Shown piece by piece: positions 44,982-53,648 of a stretch of 64,000 bases of DNA. The stretch comes from CAZJAT01 sp964544145 (GTDB taxonomy: Bacteria; Hydrothermota; 32-111), in NCBI GenBank assembly GCA_964544145.1, contig CAZJAT010000009.1, positions 1 to 64,000 of the forward strand, written 5' to 3'. The position numbers were made by a program, and so were the translations under genes. The notes under the pieces are model-generated. The model was given only the letters and a program-made list of their open reading frames with translations, was not told the DNA's origin and made no database searches. Position 1 is the stretch's first letter. Each line of letters starts with the position of its first letter.

Positions 44982-45992
44982 ATGAATATTGTCATTGATG
45001 CTATGGGACCTGAACAGGGGCCGGGCGTCATCATTGACGGTATAAACAATGTTGCAGACCAATTAAAGAAATGCAAGATATACCTCATTGGCAATAAAGC
45101 TCTTCTGGATAAATACCTGTTCGAGAATAAAACAACAATAATGGCGGAACATGAAATCATCCATACGGAAAATAATATATCAATGGATGATACACCGTCA
45201 AAGGTGCTTAATACAAAGATGGACTCATCCATAGCAATAGGTATAAAAACATCAATGGGATTGGAAAATTCCGCATTTCTCAGTATGGGAAATACAGGAG
45301 CTGTTATGGCATTTTCCCTCAAGATTATGGGCAGAATGAATGGAGTGATCCGGCCTGCAATAGGAACCGTTTTTCCTGTAGGAAGACATCCTCTTTTGCT
45401 TGATATGGGTGCAACACCGGATTGCAAGGGAGAAATGCTGCATCAATTTGCGCTAATAGGAAGTGAGTACTCAAAGGCAGTCTGGGATATTAAAAATCCT
45501 GTAGTAGCTTTAATGTCAATTGGCACAGAGGATTCGAAGGGCTCTATTGTAACTCAGAAAGCATTTGAATTGCTCAGTCAGGATAAATCTATTAATTTTT
45601 ACGGAAATATTGAAGGCAGCGATCTATTCAACAATATTGCTGATGTAATTGTTTTTGACGGATTTACAGGAAATATTGTTATTAAATTTGCTGAGGGTAT
45701 GGTTTCATTCTTAAAGGAAGGCATAAAGGATGTTTCTTCATCCTCGCTTGCAAGTAAAATAGGTATGGGACTTGCGAAGAATAACTTAAAGCAATTTTTT
45801 AAACATTTATCATATGATGAATATGGGGGAGCACCTCTATTAGGTGTAAATGGTATATCAATAGTCGGACATGGTAAATCAAATGCCAGAGCTGTCTCAA
45901 GTGCAGTACTCAATGCTGCAGTACTTATTGAACATGATTTTCTGAGACATGTGAAAAGCCGAATGGAAGAAAGGAGTGTATATGCGAAGTAA
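44982..45992 (+). CDS. plsX: Phosphate acyltransferase PlsX
   Basis: PlsX makes acyl-phosphate from acyl-ACP for PlsY. Family segments are present: IDAMGPEQGPGVIIDG at the N-terminus, SMGNTGAVMAF and PLLLDMGATPDC in the middle, and DGFTGNIVIKFAEG and YGGAPLLGVNGISIVGHGKS later. The 336-residue length is normal. The ATG begins immediately after the rpmF stop, behind AGAGG. Confidence 0.95.
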   Translation: MNIVIDAMGPEQGPGVIIDGINNVADQLKKCKIYLIGNKALLDKYLFENKTTIMAEHEIIHTENNISMDDTPSKVLNTKMDSSIAIGIKTSMGLENSAFLSMGNTGAVMAFSLKIMGRMNGVIRPAIGTVFPVGRHPLLLDMGATPDCKGEMLHQFALIGSEYSKAVWDIKNPVVALMSIGTEDSKGSIVTQKAFELLSQDKSINFYGNIEGSDLFNNIADVIVFDGFTGNIVIKFAEGMVSFLKEGIKDVSSSSLASKIGMGLAKNNLKQFFKHLSYDEYGGAPLLGVNGISIVGHGKSNARAVSSAVLNAAVLIEHDFLRHVKSRMEERSVYAK

Positions 45993-46959
45993 GATACTGG
46001 GAACAGGCTCATATGTGCCTGAAAAAGTATTAACTAATTTTGACTTGGAAAAAATGGTTGATACATCAGATGAATGGATTACAAAACGTTCTGGCATCAA
46101 GGAAAGACACATTGCATCTGATGAACAGGCAACAAGCGATCTGGGTATAGAAGCAGCTAAGAATGCTATTAAGAATGCAGGTATAGATAAAAATGACATT
46201 GATATGATAATATTCGGAACTGTGACACCAGATAAATTATTCCCTTCCACTGCCATATATGTGCAGAAAGCATTGGAATTGCCCGGCGTACCGGCATTTG
46301 ATATATCAGCTGCATGTCCCGGATTTATTTACGGTATGGCTATTGCAGATGGTATGATAAAGAACAATCAGGCTAAATGCATTTTATTACTGGGTGGTGA
46401 GACGCTATCAAAGGTCACTAACTGGGAAGACAGGGAAACTTGTGTTCTGTTCGGTGATGGAGTGGGAGCTGCAATAATGGTACCATCTGAAGATGATACG
46501 GGACTTATGTCCATTACATTGGGCGGTGACGGCAGTATGGAAGATCTGCTCTCACAACCGGCGGGAGGCACCCGTATGCCGGCAACAAGGGATACTGTTG
46601 ACAATAAATTACATACAATTCATATGAAGGGAAATGAGGTTTATAAAAATGCAGTAAATGCGCTCACAGAAATAGGCAAATCAGCTATTTCAAATGCGGG
46701 TATTACTGTAGAAGACATAACCCATTTTATACCCCATCAGGCAAATATCAGAATTATGGAAACAACGGGCAGATATTTGAATATGCCCAGAGAAAAGATA
46801 TATGTCAATATTGACAGAATGGCAAATACCTCTGCAGGTTCAATACCTATTGCAATGGATGAGATGAATAGAAATGGTTTGCTTAAAAAAGGTGATATTA
46901 TTCTCATTGATTCATTTGGCGCCGGTTTTGTGTGGGGCGCAGCAGTTATAAGGTGGTGA
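45982..46959 (+). CDS. fabH: Beta-ketoacyl-ACP synthase III
   Basis: FabH starts fatty-acid chains by condensing acetyl-CoA with malonyl-ACP. The catalytic triad is Cys112 (SAACPG), His in IPHQANIRI and Asn in NTSAGS. EWITKRSGIKERH is the usual N-terminal mark. The ATG at 45982 is preferred because AAGGAG at 45971-45976 would overlap the alternative GTG at 45976. It overlaps plsX by 11 bases. Confidence 0.95.
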   Translation: MRSKILGTGSYVPEKVLTNFDLEKMVDTSDEWITKRSGIKERHIASDEQATSDLGIEAAKNAIKNAGIDKNDIDMIIFGTVTPDKLFPSTAIYVQKALELPGVPAFDISAACPGFIYGMAIADGMIKNNQAKCILLLGGETLSKVTNWEDRETCVLFGDGVGAAIMVPSEDDTGLMSITLGGDGSMEDLLSQPAGGTRMPATRDTVDNKLHTIHMKGNEVYKNAVNALTEIGKSAISNAGITVEDITHFIPHQANIRIMETTGRYLNMPREKIYVNIDRMANTSAGSIPIAMDEMNRNGLLKKGDIILIDSFGAGFVWGAAVIRW

Positions 46960-46960
46960 A

Positions 46961-47872
46961 ATGAAGAATGCTTTTATGTTTCCCGGTCAGGGCTCACAGT
47001 ATGTATCAATGGCTTCTGATCTGTATGAGAATAATACAGTAAGAGAAATTATTGATAATGCTTCCCGCATTATAGGTACAGATATATCAGATATTATGTT
47101 CAATGGACCTGAAGAAGTTCTTACAGAATCAAGAAATACGCAGACAGCCATTCTGCTTCACTCAATTTCTGTCTATTCTCTCATAATAAATGATATCAAA
47201 CCCGACATTGTCTGCGGGCACTCACTTGGTGAATATTCAGCATTATACGCATGTGGCGTTCTGAACCTAAATGATGTTATCACACTTGTCAGAAAACGCG
47301 GTGAATTAATGTCATTGGCAGGCGAACGTGCACAGGGAACAATGGCTGCAGTAATAGGAATGGATGCTGATAAAATTGATAATATAATCAGTGATATTGA
47401 AGGCACAGTAATTGCAAATTACAATGGAGAATTGCAGACAGTAATTTCTGGTACATCATCAGGCATTGAACGCGCTATGGACATACTGAGCAAAGAGGGT
47501 GCAAGAAGAGTTTTAAAATTGAATGTTTCAGGCGCATTTCATTCTCCACTAATGCATTATGCTTATGATGAGTTTTCTTCATTCATTGATTCATTTGAGT
47601 TTAAAAACCCCGAAATTGATATTATCATGAATGTGACTGGCAAGATAGAAGACAATGGGGAAGCCATAAGGGGATTATTGAAAGAACAGATTATCAGTCC
47701 TGTCAGATGGACAGATACAATGAATTTATTGATAGAACAGGGAATGGACAAATTCTATGAAATAGGTCCTAAAAAAGCACTTTCAGGCATGATAAAAAGA
47801 AAAACAGACAGACCTGTAATATGTCTTGATAAGATGAATGAAATTATTGCGGAGGTGAATAATGATAAGTGA
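46961..47872 (+). CDS. fabD: Malonyl-CoA:ACP transacylase
   Basis: FabD loads malonyl groups onto ACP. It has FPGQGSQYV at the start, the nucleophile Ser88 in CGHSLGEYSA, and AFHSPLM carrying the catalytic His. The 303-residue length is typical. AAGGTGG lies upstream; the stop overlaps fabG by 11 bases. Confidence 0.95.
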   Translation: MKNAFMFPGQGSQYVSMASDLYENNTVREIIDNASRIIGTDISDIMFNGPEEVLTESRNTQTAILLHSISVYSLIINDIKPDIVCGHSLGEYSALYACGVLNLNDVITLVRKRGELMSLAGERAQGTMAAVIGMDADKIDNIISDIEGTVIANYNGELQTVISGTSSGIERAMDILSKEGARRVLKLNVSGAFHSPLMHYAYDEFSSFIDSFEFKNPEIDIIMNVTGKIEDNGEAIRGLLKEQIISPVRWTDTMNLLIEQGMDKFYEIGPKKALSGMIKRKTDRPVICLDKMNEIIAEVNNDK

Positions 47873-48602
47873 AAATAACCACATACTCATAACCGGGGGA
47901 AACCGGGGTATTGGAAAAGCCATATGCTTAGCATTTGCTAGATATAAAACTCATATACACATATGGGATATTAATGATAATGGTTTTAAGGAATTAAAGA
48001 ATGAAATTGAGGCATTGGGCTCATCAGCTTATTTTTCAAAGCTTAATGTGGCATCTTACAGTGAAGTTGAAAAAGGCACTGAGACATTGCTTGAACAGGC
48101 TGGAAGCATTGATACAGTTATAAATAATGCAGGTATAACGAGGGACAATCTGCTGATGGGAATGAAAGAGGATGAATGGGATTCTGTAATATCCGTTAAT
48201 CTCAAGGGCACATTCAATGTTTCAAAACATATAATTAAATCAATGATACGCAAAAGAAACGGTACTATTATAAATATAGCATCAGTTATAGGGTTAATGG
48301 GTAATAAAGGACAGGCAAACTATGCTGCATCAAAAGCCGGAATAATTGGATTCACAAAATCACTTGCAAAGGAAGTAGGCTCAAGAAATGTAAGGGTTAA
48401 TGCAATTGCTCCCGGTTTCATTGAAACAGAAATGACAAGAAAATTACCTGAAGAAGTGATTAAGAATTATGCCAAACTGATACCTTTAAACAGGATGGGA
48501 CAACCTTCAGAAATTGCTGACTTATGTCTATTCCTGGCATCAGATATGGCTAAATATATTACCGGTCAGGTAATAAATGTTGATGGCGGAATGTTAATGT
48601 AA
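47862..48602 (+). CDS. fabG: 3-oxoacyl-ACP reductase
   Basis: This NADPH-dependent short-chain dehydrogenase reduces the keto group during fatty-acid elongation. TGGNRGIGKA (11-20) binds the cofactor; the catalytic residues are Ser141, Tyr154 and Lys158 (YAASK). NNAGITRDN and a C-terminal ITGQVINVDGGMLM are typical of FabG. Position in the fab operon supports the assignment over other short-chain dehydrogenases. Confidence 0.93.
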   Translation: MISENNHILITGGNRGIGKAICLAFARYKTHIHIWDINDNGFKELKNEIEALGSSAYFSKLNVASYSEVEKGTETLLEQAGSIDTVINNAGITRDNLLMGMKEDEWDSVISVNLKGTFNVSKHIIKSMIRKRNGTIINIASVIGLMGNKGQANYAASKAGIIGFTKSLAKEVGSRNVRVNAIAPGFIETEMTRKLPEEVIKNYAKLIPLNRMGQPSEIADLCLFLASDMAKYITGQVINVDGGMLM

Positions 48603-48622
48603 AACCAAATAAAGGAGGATTC

Positions 48623-48859
48623 ATGTCAGAGGTATTTGATTTCGTAAAGAATCTGCTCGTTGAAAACATGCAGGTGGAAGAAGGAAAGATTAATATGGAC
48701 GCCAATATCATTGAAGATCTCGGTGCAGATTCCCTTGATATCATGGACATCGTAAATGATATTGAAAAACAATATGATATCACTATTCCTCAGGAGCAAT
48801 ATGAGAACCTGAAAACAGTTGGTGATGTTGTTAATTTTGTTGAAAGCAAAATGAAGTGA
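48623..48859 (+). CDS. acpP: Acyl carrier protein
   Basis: A 78-residue acidic four-helix protein that carries acyl chains on phosphopantetheine at Ser37 in LGADSLDIMD. AAAGGAGG lies eight bases before the ATG. It stands between fabG and fabF as in many bacteria, and a stable hairpin follows its stop codon. Confidence 0.97.
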   Translation: MSEVFDFVKNLLVENMQVEEGKINMDANIIEDLGADSLDIMDIVNDIEKQYDITIPQEQYENLKTVGDVVNFVESKMK

Positions 48860-48862
48860 TAA

Positions 48863-48892
48863 TAATCAAACGGGATATTTCCCGTTTGATTA
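48863..48892 (+). terminator. Hairpin between acpP and fabF
   Basis: A perfect 13-base stem (48863-48875 with 48880-48892, core AAACGGGA/TCCCGTTT) has a four-base loop and lies 4 bases after the acpP stop. There is no long T-run, so it may act as a partial terminator or 3'-end stabiliser that raises ACP over FabF. Confidence 0.65.
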
Positions 48893-48906
48893 AATAAGGA
48901 GATCAG

Positions 48907-50139
48907 ATGAAAAGGGTTGTAATAACCGGAATGGGAACACTATCACCATTGGGAAACAATGTTGAGGATTACTATAAGAATCTTATAAATGGTGTCAGCG
49001 GTATTGATTATATAACAAAATTTGATGCTTCAACAATGAAAGTCAAAATTGCTGGTGAGATTAAAAATTTTGTACCTGAAGATATACTTACAAAACGCGA
49101 GATACGCAGAACAGACCTAGTGACACAATATGCATTGATAGCAGCTGATGAAGCAATCAAGATGGCAAATTTGGAGAACATTGATATGGACAGAATCGGT
49201 GTCATTGTTGCAAGCGGAATAGGCGGGATTAATACATGGGAAGAACAGCATGAAATACTTCTCAATGAAAGCCCTGACCGAGTTAGCCCATTCTTCATAC
49301 CAATGATGATAATCAACTCAGTCAGCGGATACATAAGCATTAAACACGGATTCAAAGGTCCTAATTATGCCATTGCCTCTGCCTGTGCTTCAGGCGGTCA
49401 TGCTATTGCAGATTCATATAATCAGATCATACTTGATAATGCGGATGTAATGATATGCGGCGGCAGTGAAGCTGCCTTAACTAAACTTGCATTTGCCGGA
49501 TTCATCGCGCTGCAGGCATTATCCACTAAGAATGATGAACCTCAGAAAGCATCCCGACCATTTGATGCAGATAGAGATGGATTTATAATGAGTGAGGGTT
49601 CTGGTATACTTGTTATTGAGTCATATGAACATGCGAAAAAGAGAGGAGCTGAAATACTCGGCGAAATCACCGGATATGGTTACAATGATGATGCTTTCCA
49701 TATCACTGCACCTATTGAATCGGGTGAAGGCCCTGCAAAATGCATGAAACTTGCACTTGATAGAAGTAAGAGAAAACCCGAAGAAGTTCAGTATATAAAT
49801 GCTCATGGAACATCAACAAAACTTAATGATCAAATGGAAACACGGGCAATAAAGACAGCTTTTAATGAACACGCTGATAATCTTCTTATTTCATCCACAA
49901 AATCCATGACAGGTCATTTGCTGGGAGCAGCATCGGCAATAGAAGCTGTTGCAACCATTATGACAATAAAAAACGGTATTGTACCGCCAACAATCAATTA
50001 TGAAAAGAAAGATCCGGAATGTGATTTGAATTATGTTCCCAATGAGGCAGTTAAAAAAGATATTGACTTTGCGCTTTCAAATTCATTTGGTTTCGGCGGC
50101 CACAATGTATCATTAGCATTTTCAAAATTCAATGGCTGA
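48907..50139 (+). CDS. fabF: Beta-ketoacyl-ACP synthase II
   Basis: FabF elongates acyl-ACP chains. The active site is Cys160 in ASACASGGHAIA, with histidines in NAHGTSTKLND and STKSMTGHLLGAAS. The C-terminal NSFGFGGHN loop is present. The 410-residue length is standard. TAAGGAG precedes the ATG, and the 3' end overlaps rnc by eight bases. Confidence 0.95.
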   Translation: MKRVVITGMGTLSPLGNNVEDYYKNLINGVSGIDYITKFDASTMKVKIAGEIKNFVPEDILTKREIRRTDLVTQYALIAADEAIKMANLENIDMDRIGVIVASGIGGINTWEEQHEILLNESPDRVSPFFIPMMIINSVSGYISIKHGFKGPNYAIASACASGGHAIADSYNQIILDNADVMICGGSEAALTKLAFAGFIALQALSTKNDEPQKASRPFDADRDGFIMSEGSGILVIESYEHAKKRGAEILGEITGYGYNDDAFHITAPIESGEGPAKCMKLALDRSKRKPEEVQYINAHGTSTKLNDQMETRAIKTAFNEHADNLLISSTKSMTGHLLGAASAIEAVATIMTIKNGIVPPTINYEKKDPECDLNYVPNEAVKKDIDFALSNSFGFGGHNVSLAFSKFNG

Positions 50140-50803
50140 AGAAAAAATATACGAATTTTTCAAACAGATCGGTATAAATATCAAAAATGCCGATCTGTTT
50201 ATTGAAGCTTTGACACATAAATCATATAATGATTATGTGCATTATCAACGGCTTGAGTTTCTGGGTGACAGTATCCTCAGTTTCTTTTCAAGCGAATATC
50301 TTTTTGAATCATATGAGAATGCCAATGAAGGTGAATTATCACGAATGCGTACACGCATTGTGAGCAGAGAGGCTCTTATCAATGTATTTGATGAACTTAA
50401 TTTCAATGATATACTTAAAATTAACAGAAAATCATTCTCCGAGGAAATACCGGAATCAATAAAAGCGGATATCATTGAGAGTACACTGGCTGCTGTTTAT
50501 CTTGACAGTGGTATAAGGAATGCAAGAAAATATTTTAAATTCATTCTCAAGCACACAGGTGAAGTGCCGGATTACTTTTTTGCAAAGAATTTACTTCAGG
50601 AAATGGTTTTGAAAAGACATAAATATTTACCTGAATTCTCCGTTGTTTCAGAAAATGATTATTTTAATTGTAAGATATATATAAATGGTGAATATATTGC
50701 AGATGCAAAAGCAAAAACAAAAAAAGAATGTGAAAAAAGAGCTGCAGCTAAAGCATTAAATATTATGAAAAGGAGATACAATGAAGATAATAGTCTGCAT
50801 TAA
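50132..50803 (+). CDS. rnc: Ribonuclease III
   Basis: RNase III cuts double-stranded RNA in rRNA maturation and RNA decay. The signature QRLEFLGDSILSF (39-51) contains the catalytic acidic residues, and DIIESTLAAVYLDSG provides the second pair. The C-terminal double-stranded RNA-binding domain ends with KKECEKRAAAKALNIM. The 223-residue length is normal. The 3' end overlaps etfB by 23 bases. Confidence 0.95.
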   Translation: MAEEKIYEFFKQIGINIKNADLFIEALTHKSYNDYVHYQRLEFLGDSILSFFSSEYLFESYENANEGELSRMRTRIVSREALINVFDELNFNDILKINRKSFSEEIPESIKADIIESTLAAVYLDSGIRNARKYFKFILKHTGEVPDYFFAKNLLQEMVLKRHKYLPEFSVVSENDYFNCKIYINGEYIADAKAKTKKECEKRAAAKALNIMKRRYNEDNSLH

Positions 50804-51572
50804 ACAGACACCTGATACGTCACAAATGAAATTTGATGCTGAATCAAAGACAATTATAAGAGATGGTGTCGAGAATATTGTAAACCCCTTCGATCTCTAT
50901 GCGGTTGAAGAAGCATTGAGAATTAAAGAGAATAATCCGGATACGCATATAACTGCTATAACAATGGGACCTCCTTCTGCTGAAAATGCATTGCGGGAAA
51001 TAATATCTATGGGAATAGATGATGCTTATTTAATATCAGACAAGGCCTTTGCCGCAGCTGATACATTAGCAACATCATATACACTGTCGCAGGCAATAAA
51101 GAAATTAGGGGCATTTGACCTGATTATGTTCGGTAAGCAGGCCATTGACGGTGATACGGCTCAGGTGGGTCCTGGTGTTGCAGAATTTCTTTCAATACCA
51201 CAAATAACATTTATCAGGAAAATTGAAGAATTATCAGAAAAAGAAATAACAGCTGAACGTTTGATTGAAGACGGCTATGAGGTTATAACAACATCATTAC
51301 CCTGTGCTTTGACGTGTATTAAGGAACTCAATGAACCCCGTTTGCCATCCCTTCGAGGAAAAATGAAAGCAAAGAAAGCTGAAATAATCAAATGGAATGC
51401 AGAAGATATTGAAGCAGATTCCGATATGATCGGATTCAAAGGTTCTCCAACATGGGTAATCAAAGCATTTACCCCGACAATTGACAAACAGAATATCATT
51501 TTCTCCGATGAAGATGCAGGTAAAAATGTAACGATGCTTGTTGAAGCATTGAAAGCAAAACAGATTATATAG
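50781..51572 (+). CDS. etfB: Electron transfer flavoprotein subunit beta
   Basis: EtfB forms with EtfA a flavin carrier that accepts electrons from acyl-CoA or other dehydrogenases; some pairs take part in electron bifurcation. It begins MKIIVCIKQTPDT, with NPFDLYAVEEALRIKE, AITMGPPSAENALREIISMG and FGKQAIDGDTAQVGPGVAEFL as nucleotide-binding segments, and LPSLRGKMKAKK near the end. No acyl-CoA dehydrogenase or quinone oxidoreductase is adjacent, so its partner is unknown. AAAAGGAG precedes the ATG. Confidence 0.93.
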   Translation: MKIIVCIKQTPDTSQMKFDAESKTIIRDGVENIVNPFDLYAVEEALRIKENNPDTHITAITMGPPSAENALREIISMGIDDAYLISDKAFAAADTLATSYTLSQAIKKLGAFDLIMFGKQAIDGDTAQVGPGVAEFLSIPQITFIRKIEELSEKEITAERLIEDGYEVITTSLPCALTCIKELNEPRLPSLRGKMKAKKAEIIKWNAEDIEADSDMIGFKGSPTWVIKAFTPTIDKQNIIFSDEDAGKNVTMLVEALKAKQII

Positions 51573-51580
51573 GAGTAATT

Positions 51581-52579
51581 ATGGCTGATTTAAATGAATA
51601 CAAAGGTGTGATGATATATGCAGAACACAGGCATGGTAAGATTGAACCTGTGACATTTGAACTGCTTAATAAAGGCAGAGAACTGGCATCAAAACGCAAT
51701 GTTGAAACAATTGCCGCTATCATCGGCGGAGATATAGATAACATGGCAGAGGAATTAATACTAAGGGGTGCAGACAGAGTTGTGAAGGCATCGCTTGCAT
51801 CATTGAATAATTATCTTTCTGTTTCATATGCAAATATTATGGCTGATATAATAAACAAATATAAACCTGAAATAGTACTTGCCGGTTCAACAACAACAGG
51901 CAGAGATCTTTTCCCTCGTGTAGCTGTAAAATTGAAAACAGGATTAACAGCGGATTGTACTGAATTGGAGATTGATGAGAAAGAGGGTAAACTTATGCAG
52001 ACAAGACCTGCCGCAGGCGGTTCAATTATGGCAACTATAGTCTGTCCTAATACCAGACCCCAGATGTCCACTGTCAGACATAAAGTTTTTACAGAATTTG
52101 AAAGGGATGAATCAAGAAAAGGAATTATTGATGAATTTCAAGTATCAGAATCCATGCTCGATACAGTGACACAGTTCAAGAAGTTTGTGAAAGATGAATC
52201 TCAGACAATAAATCTCACTGAGGCTGACATCATAGTTTCAGGCGGACGCGGCATGAAATCACCCGATAATTTCAAAATGCTTGAAGAATTAGCAGCTATT
52301 ATGGGAGGCGCAGTTGGTGCATCAAGACCCGTAATTGATGAAGGATGGCTTCCATATTCACATCAGGTGGGACAGACAGGCAGAACGGTTTCTCCTAAAT
52401 TATATATTGCAGTAGGCATATCAGGAGCTATTCAGCACCTGGCTGGCATGAAATCATCTGATACTATTATTGCAATCAATAAAGACCCCAATGCTCCCAT
52501 ATTTCAGATTGCAGATTTTGGTATTGTGGGTGATCTGTTTGAAGTATTACCTGTTCTTATAAAAGAGATTAAAAAATAG
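51581..52579 (+). CDS. etfA: Electron transfer flavoprotein subunit alpha
   Basis: The 332-residue partner of EtfB. The C-terminal FAD-binding domain is well conserved: SGGRGMKSPDNF, GGAVGASRPVIDEGW, HQVGQTGRTVSPKLYIAVGISGAIQHLAGM and INKDPNAPIFQIADFGIVGDLFEVLP. TAGGAGT lies before the ATG, eight bases after etfB. A strong hairpin ends the operon. Confidence 0.94.
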   Translation: MADLNEYKGVMIYAEHRHGKIEPVTFELLNKGRELASKRNVETIAAIIGGDIDNMAEELILRGADRVVKASLASLNNYLSVSYANIMADIINKYKPEIVLAGSTTTGRDLFPRVAVKLKTGLTADCTELEIDEKEGKLMQTRPAAGGSIMATIVCPNTRPQMSTVRHKVFTEFERDESRKGIIDEFQVSESMLDTVTQFKKFVKDESQTINLTEADIIVSGGRGMKSPDNFKMLEELAAIMGGAVGASRPVIDEGWLPYSHQVGQTGRTVSPKLYIAVGISGAIQHLAGMKSSDTIIAINKDPNAPIFQIADFGIVGDLFEVLPVLIKEIKK

Positions 52580-52592
52580 ACTGATTGCCATT

Positions 52593-52638
52593 GAAACTAA
52601 TAATATATTTTTACATATAAAAATATATTATTAGTTTC
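52593..52638. terminator. Bidirectional terminator between etfA and the minus-strand secreted protein
   Basis: A perfect 21-base inverted repeat (52593-52613 with 52618-52638) closes a CATA loop between two convergent genes. The AT-rich inner stem supplies T-runs on both strands, so it can serve transcription from either side. It overlaps the stop codon of the minus-strand gene. Confidence 0.8.
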
Positions 52639-53083
52639 TTAATGCTAAGGTCTGCATCAATTCGCCCCTATGAATAACAGATGCTGTAAACATGGCATTA
52701 TCATATGATGCCGGCAGTTCAATGCGAATCATTGAAAATGGTTCAATTGATAAATCATTAACAACATATTTCTTTATAATGTCCCCCGATCCCATATCAA
52801 TGATTTTATAAACTAGTTGCACTCCATCAGTTTCTTCTTTTGGATTCCATAATCTCAGAATAACCTTGTTATTATCATTAAAAAAATAATCAGCCACTTC
52901 CGGGGAGAAGGAAGTAAGGGAGGAGGGAGGTGAAATGGAATGTATAGAAGTGGCTGTTAATTTATTATCCGGGAAAATTATACTGACTGTTAATGAACCT
53001 GATGCAGTCCCTGCTATTGCCTTTATTACAAATAATGTTGCAATGATTGAGAACAAAATAAATTTTTTCATTTTTCTACTCAC
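52631..53083 (-). CDS. Small secreted protein, unknown function
   Basis: About 146-150 residues. A signal peptide (MKKFILFSIIATLFVIKAIAG) is followed by a beta-rich domain with no recognised motif (for example NNKVILRLWNP, VVNDLSIEPFSMIRIELP), probably one immunoglobulin-like sandwich. The start is either the GTG at 53083 or the ATG at 53071, just before the signal sequence. Neither has a strong ribosome-binding site. A sigma-54-like promoter lies directly upstream, unusual for a small secreted protein. Confidence 0.65.
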   Translation of the reverse strand: MSRKMKKFILFSIIATLFVIKAIAGTASGSLTVSIIFPDNKLTATSIHSISPPSSLTSFSPEVADYFFNDNNKVILRLWNPKEETDGVQLVYKIIDMGSGDIIKKYVVNDLSIEPFSMIRIELPASYDNAMFTASVIHRGELMQTLALRN

Positions 53084-53099
53084 TTTTTCATATCATTAA

Positions 53100-53115
53100 T
53101 GCATATGTTGTGCCA
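53100..53115 (-). promoter_or_regulatory. Sigma-54-type promoter of the small secreted protein
   Basis: Read on the minus strand the site is TGGCAC-N5-ATGCA: the GG and GC dinucleotides are ten bases apart as sigma-54 requires, with one mismatch to TGGCAC-N5-TTGCA. The predicted start is near 53089, 6 bases before the GTG at 53083 and 18 bases before the ATG at 53071. Confidence 0.6.
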
Positions 53116-53270
53116 AGTGTAAGCCATCAAATACGTGCAACATACCTCAGCTGAAATTGTTTTATTTATGAGTAAAGAATGACAGTGTAATTAAAAAGAG
53201 TCATATTCCCATATACAATAATTATAAAAAATTCATTCAACAGCAGTTTAGGCATGCCATTTTATATCTA

Positions 53271-53298
53271 TTTACAAATCACTATTATTAAGTAAAAT
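53271..53298 (+). promoter_or_regulatory. Promoter of the winged-helix protein and mgtE
   Basis: TTTACA (53271-53276), a 16-base spacer and TAAAAT (53293-53298) precede an AAAAAGGAG ribosome-binding site and the ATG at 53316. The predicted leader is only about ten bases. The rest of the 232-base gap from 53084 shows nothing else except the sigma-54 site on the other strand. Confidence 0.6.
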
Positions 53299-53315
53299 GG
53301 TTAAAAAGGAGATTT

Positions 53316-53648
53316 ATGGATAAAGCAATAAAAATATTTAATATATTCTCTGATAAAACAGTCATTAGGATTTACAAGATGCTTACTAAGAAAATGCTCA
53401 CACCCCGGCAGATTGCTGATATTATGGAATCAGATATTGAAATAGTGAATATGCACATAGAATCCCTTGTTCAAGCTGAAATTATAAAATTACTTCCAGG
53501 TCCTGAAAAAACATACTTTGCAAAATCTCAATCAGCAATATTTGATAAATATGCTAAATCAGTGACAGAACTCATAAATAAATGGTTTAATCAGGATGAA
53601 TGTATTATTAATGATTTTTACAGGATGAATAAATTAAAGGGTAAATGA
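53316..53648 (+). CDS. ArsR-like winged-helix protein
   Basis: A 110-residue protein whose first 75 residues form a winged helix of the ArsR type (IFSDKTVIRIYKMLTKKMLTP, then PRQIADIMESDIEIVNMHIESLVQAEIIKLL). No metal-binding cysteines are seen. The mgtE start overlaps its stop by four bases, so it may regulate that magnesium channel, but this is inferred only from position. Confidence 0.7.
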   Translation: MDKAIKIFNIFSDKTVIRIYKMLTKKMLTPRQIADIMESDIEIVNMHIESLVQAEIIKLLPGPEKTYFAKSQSAIFDKYAKSVTELINKWFNQDECIINDFYRMNKLKGK

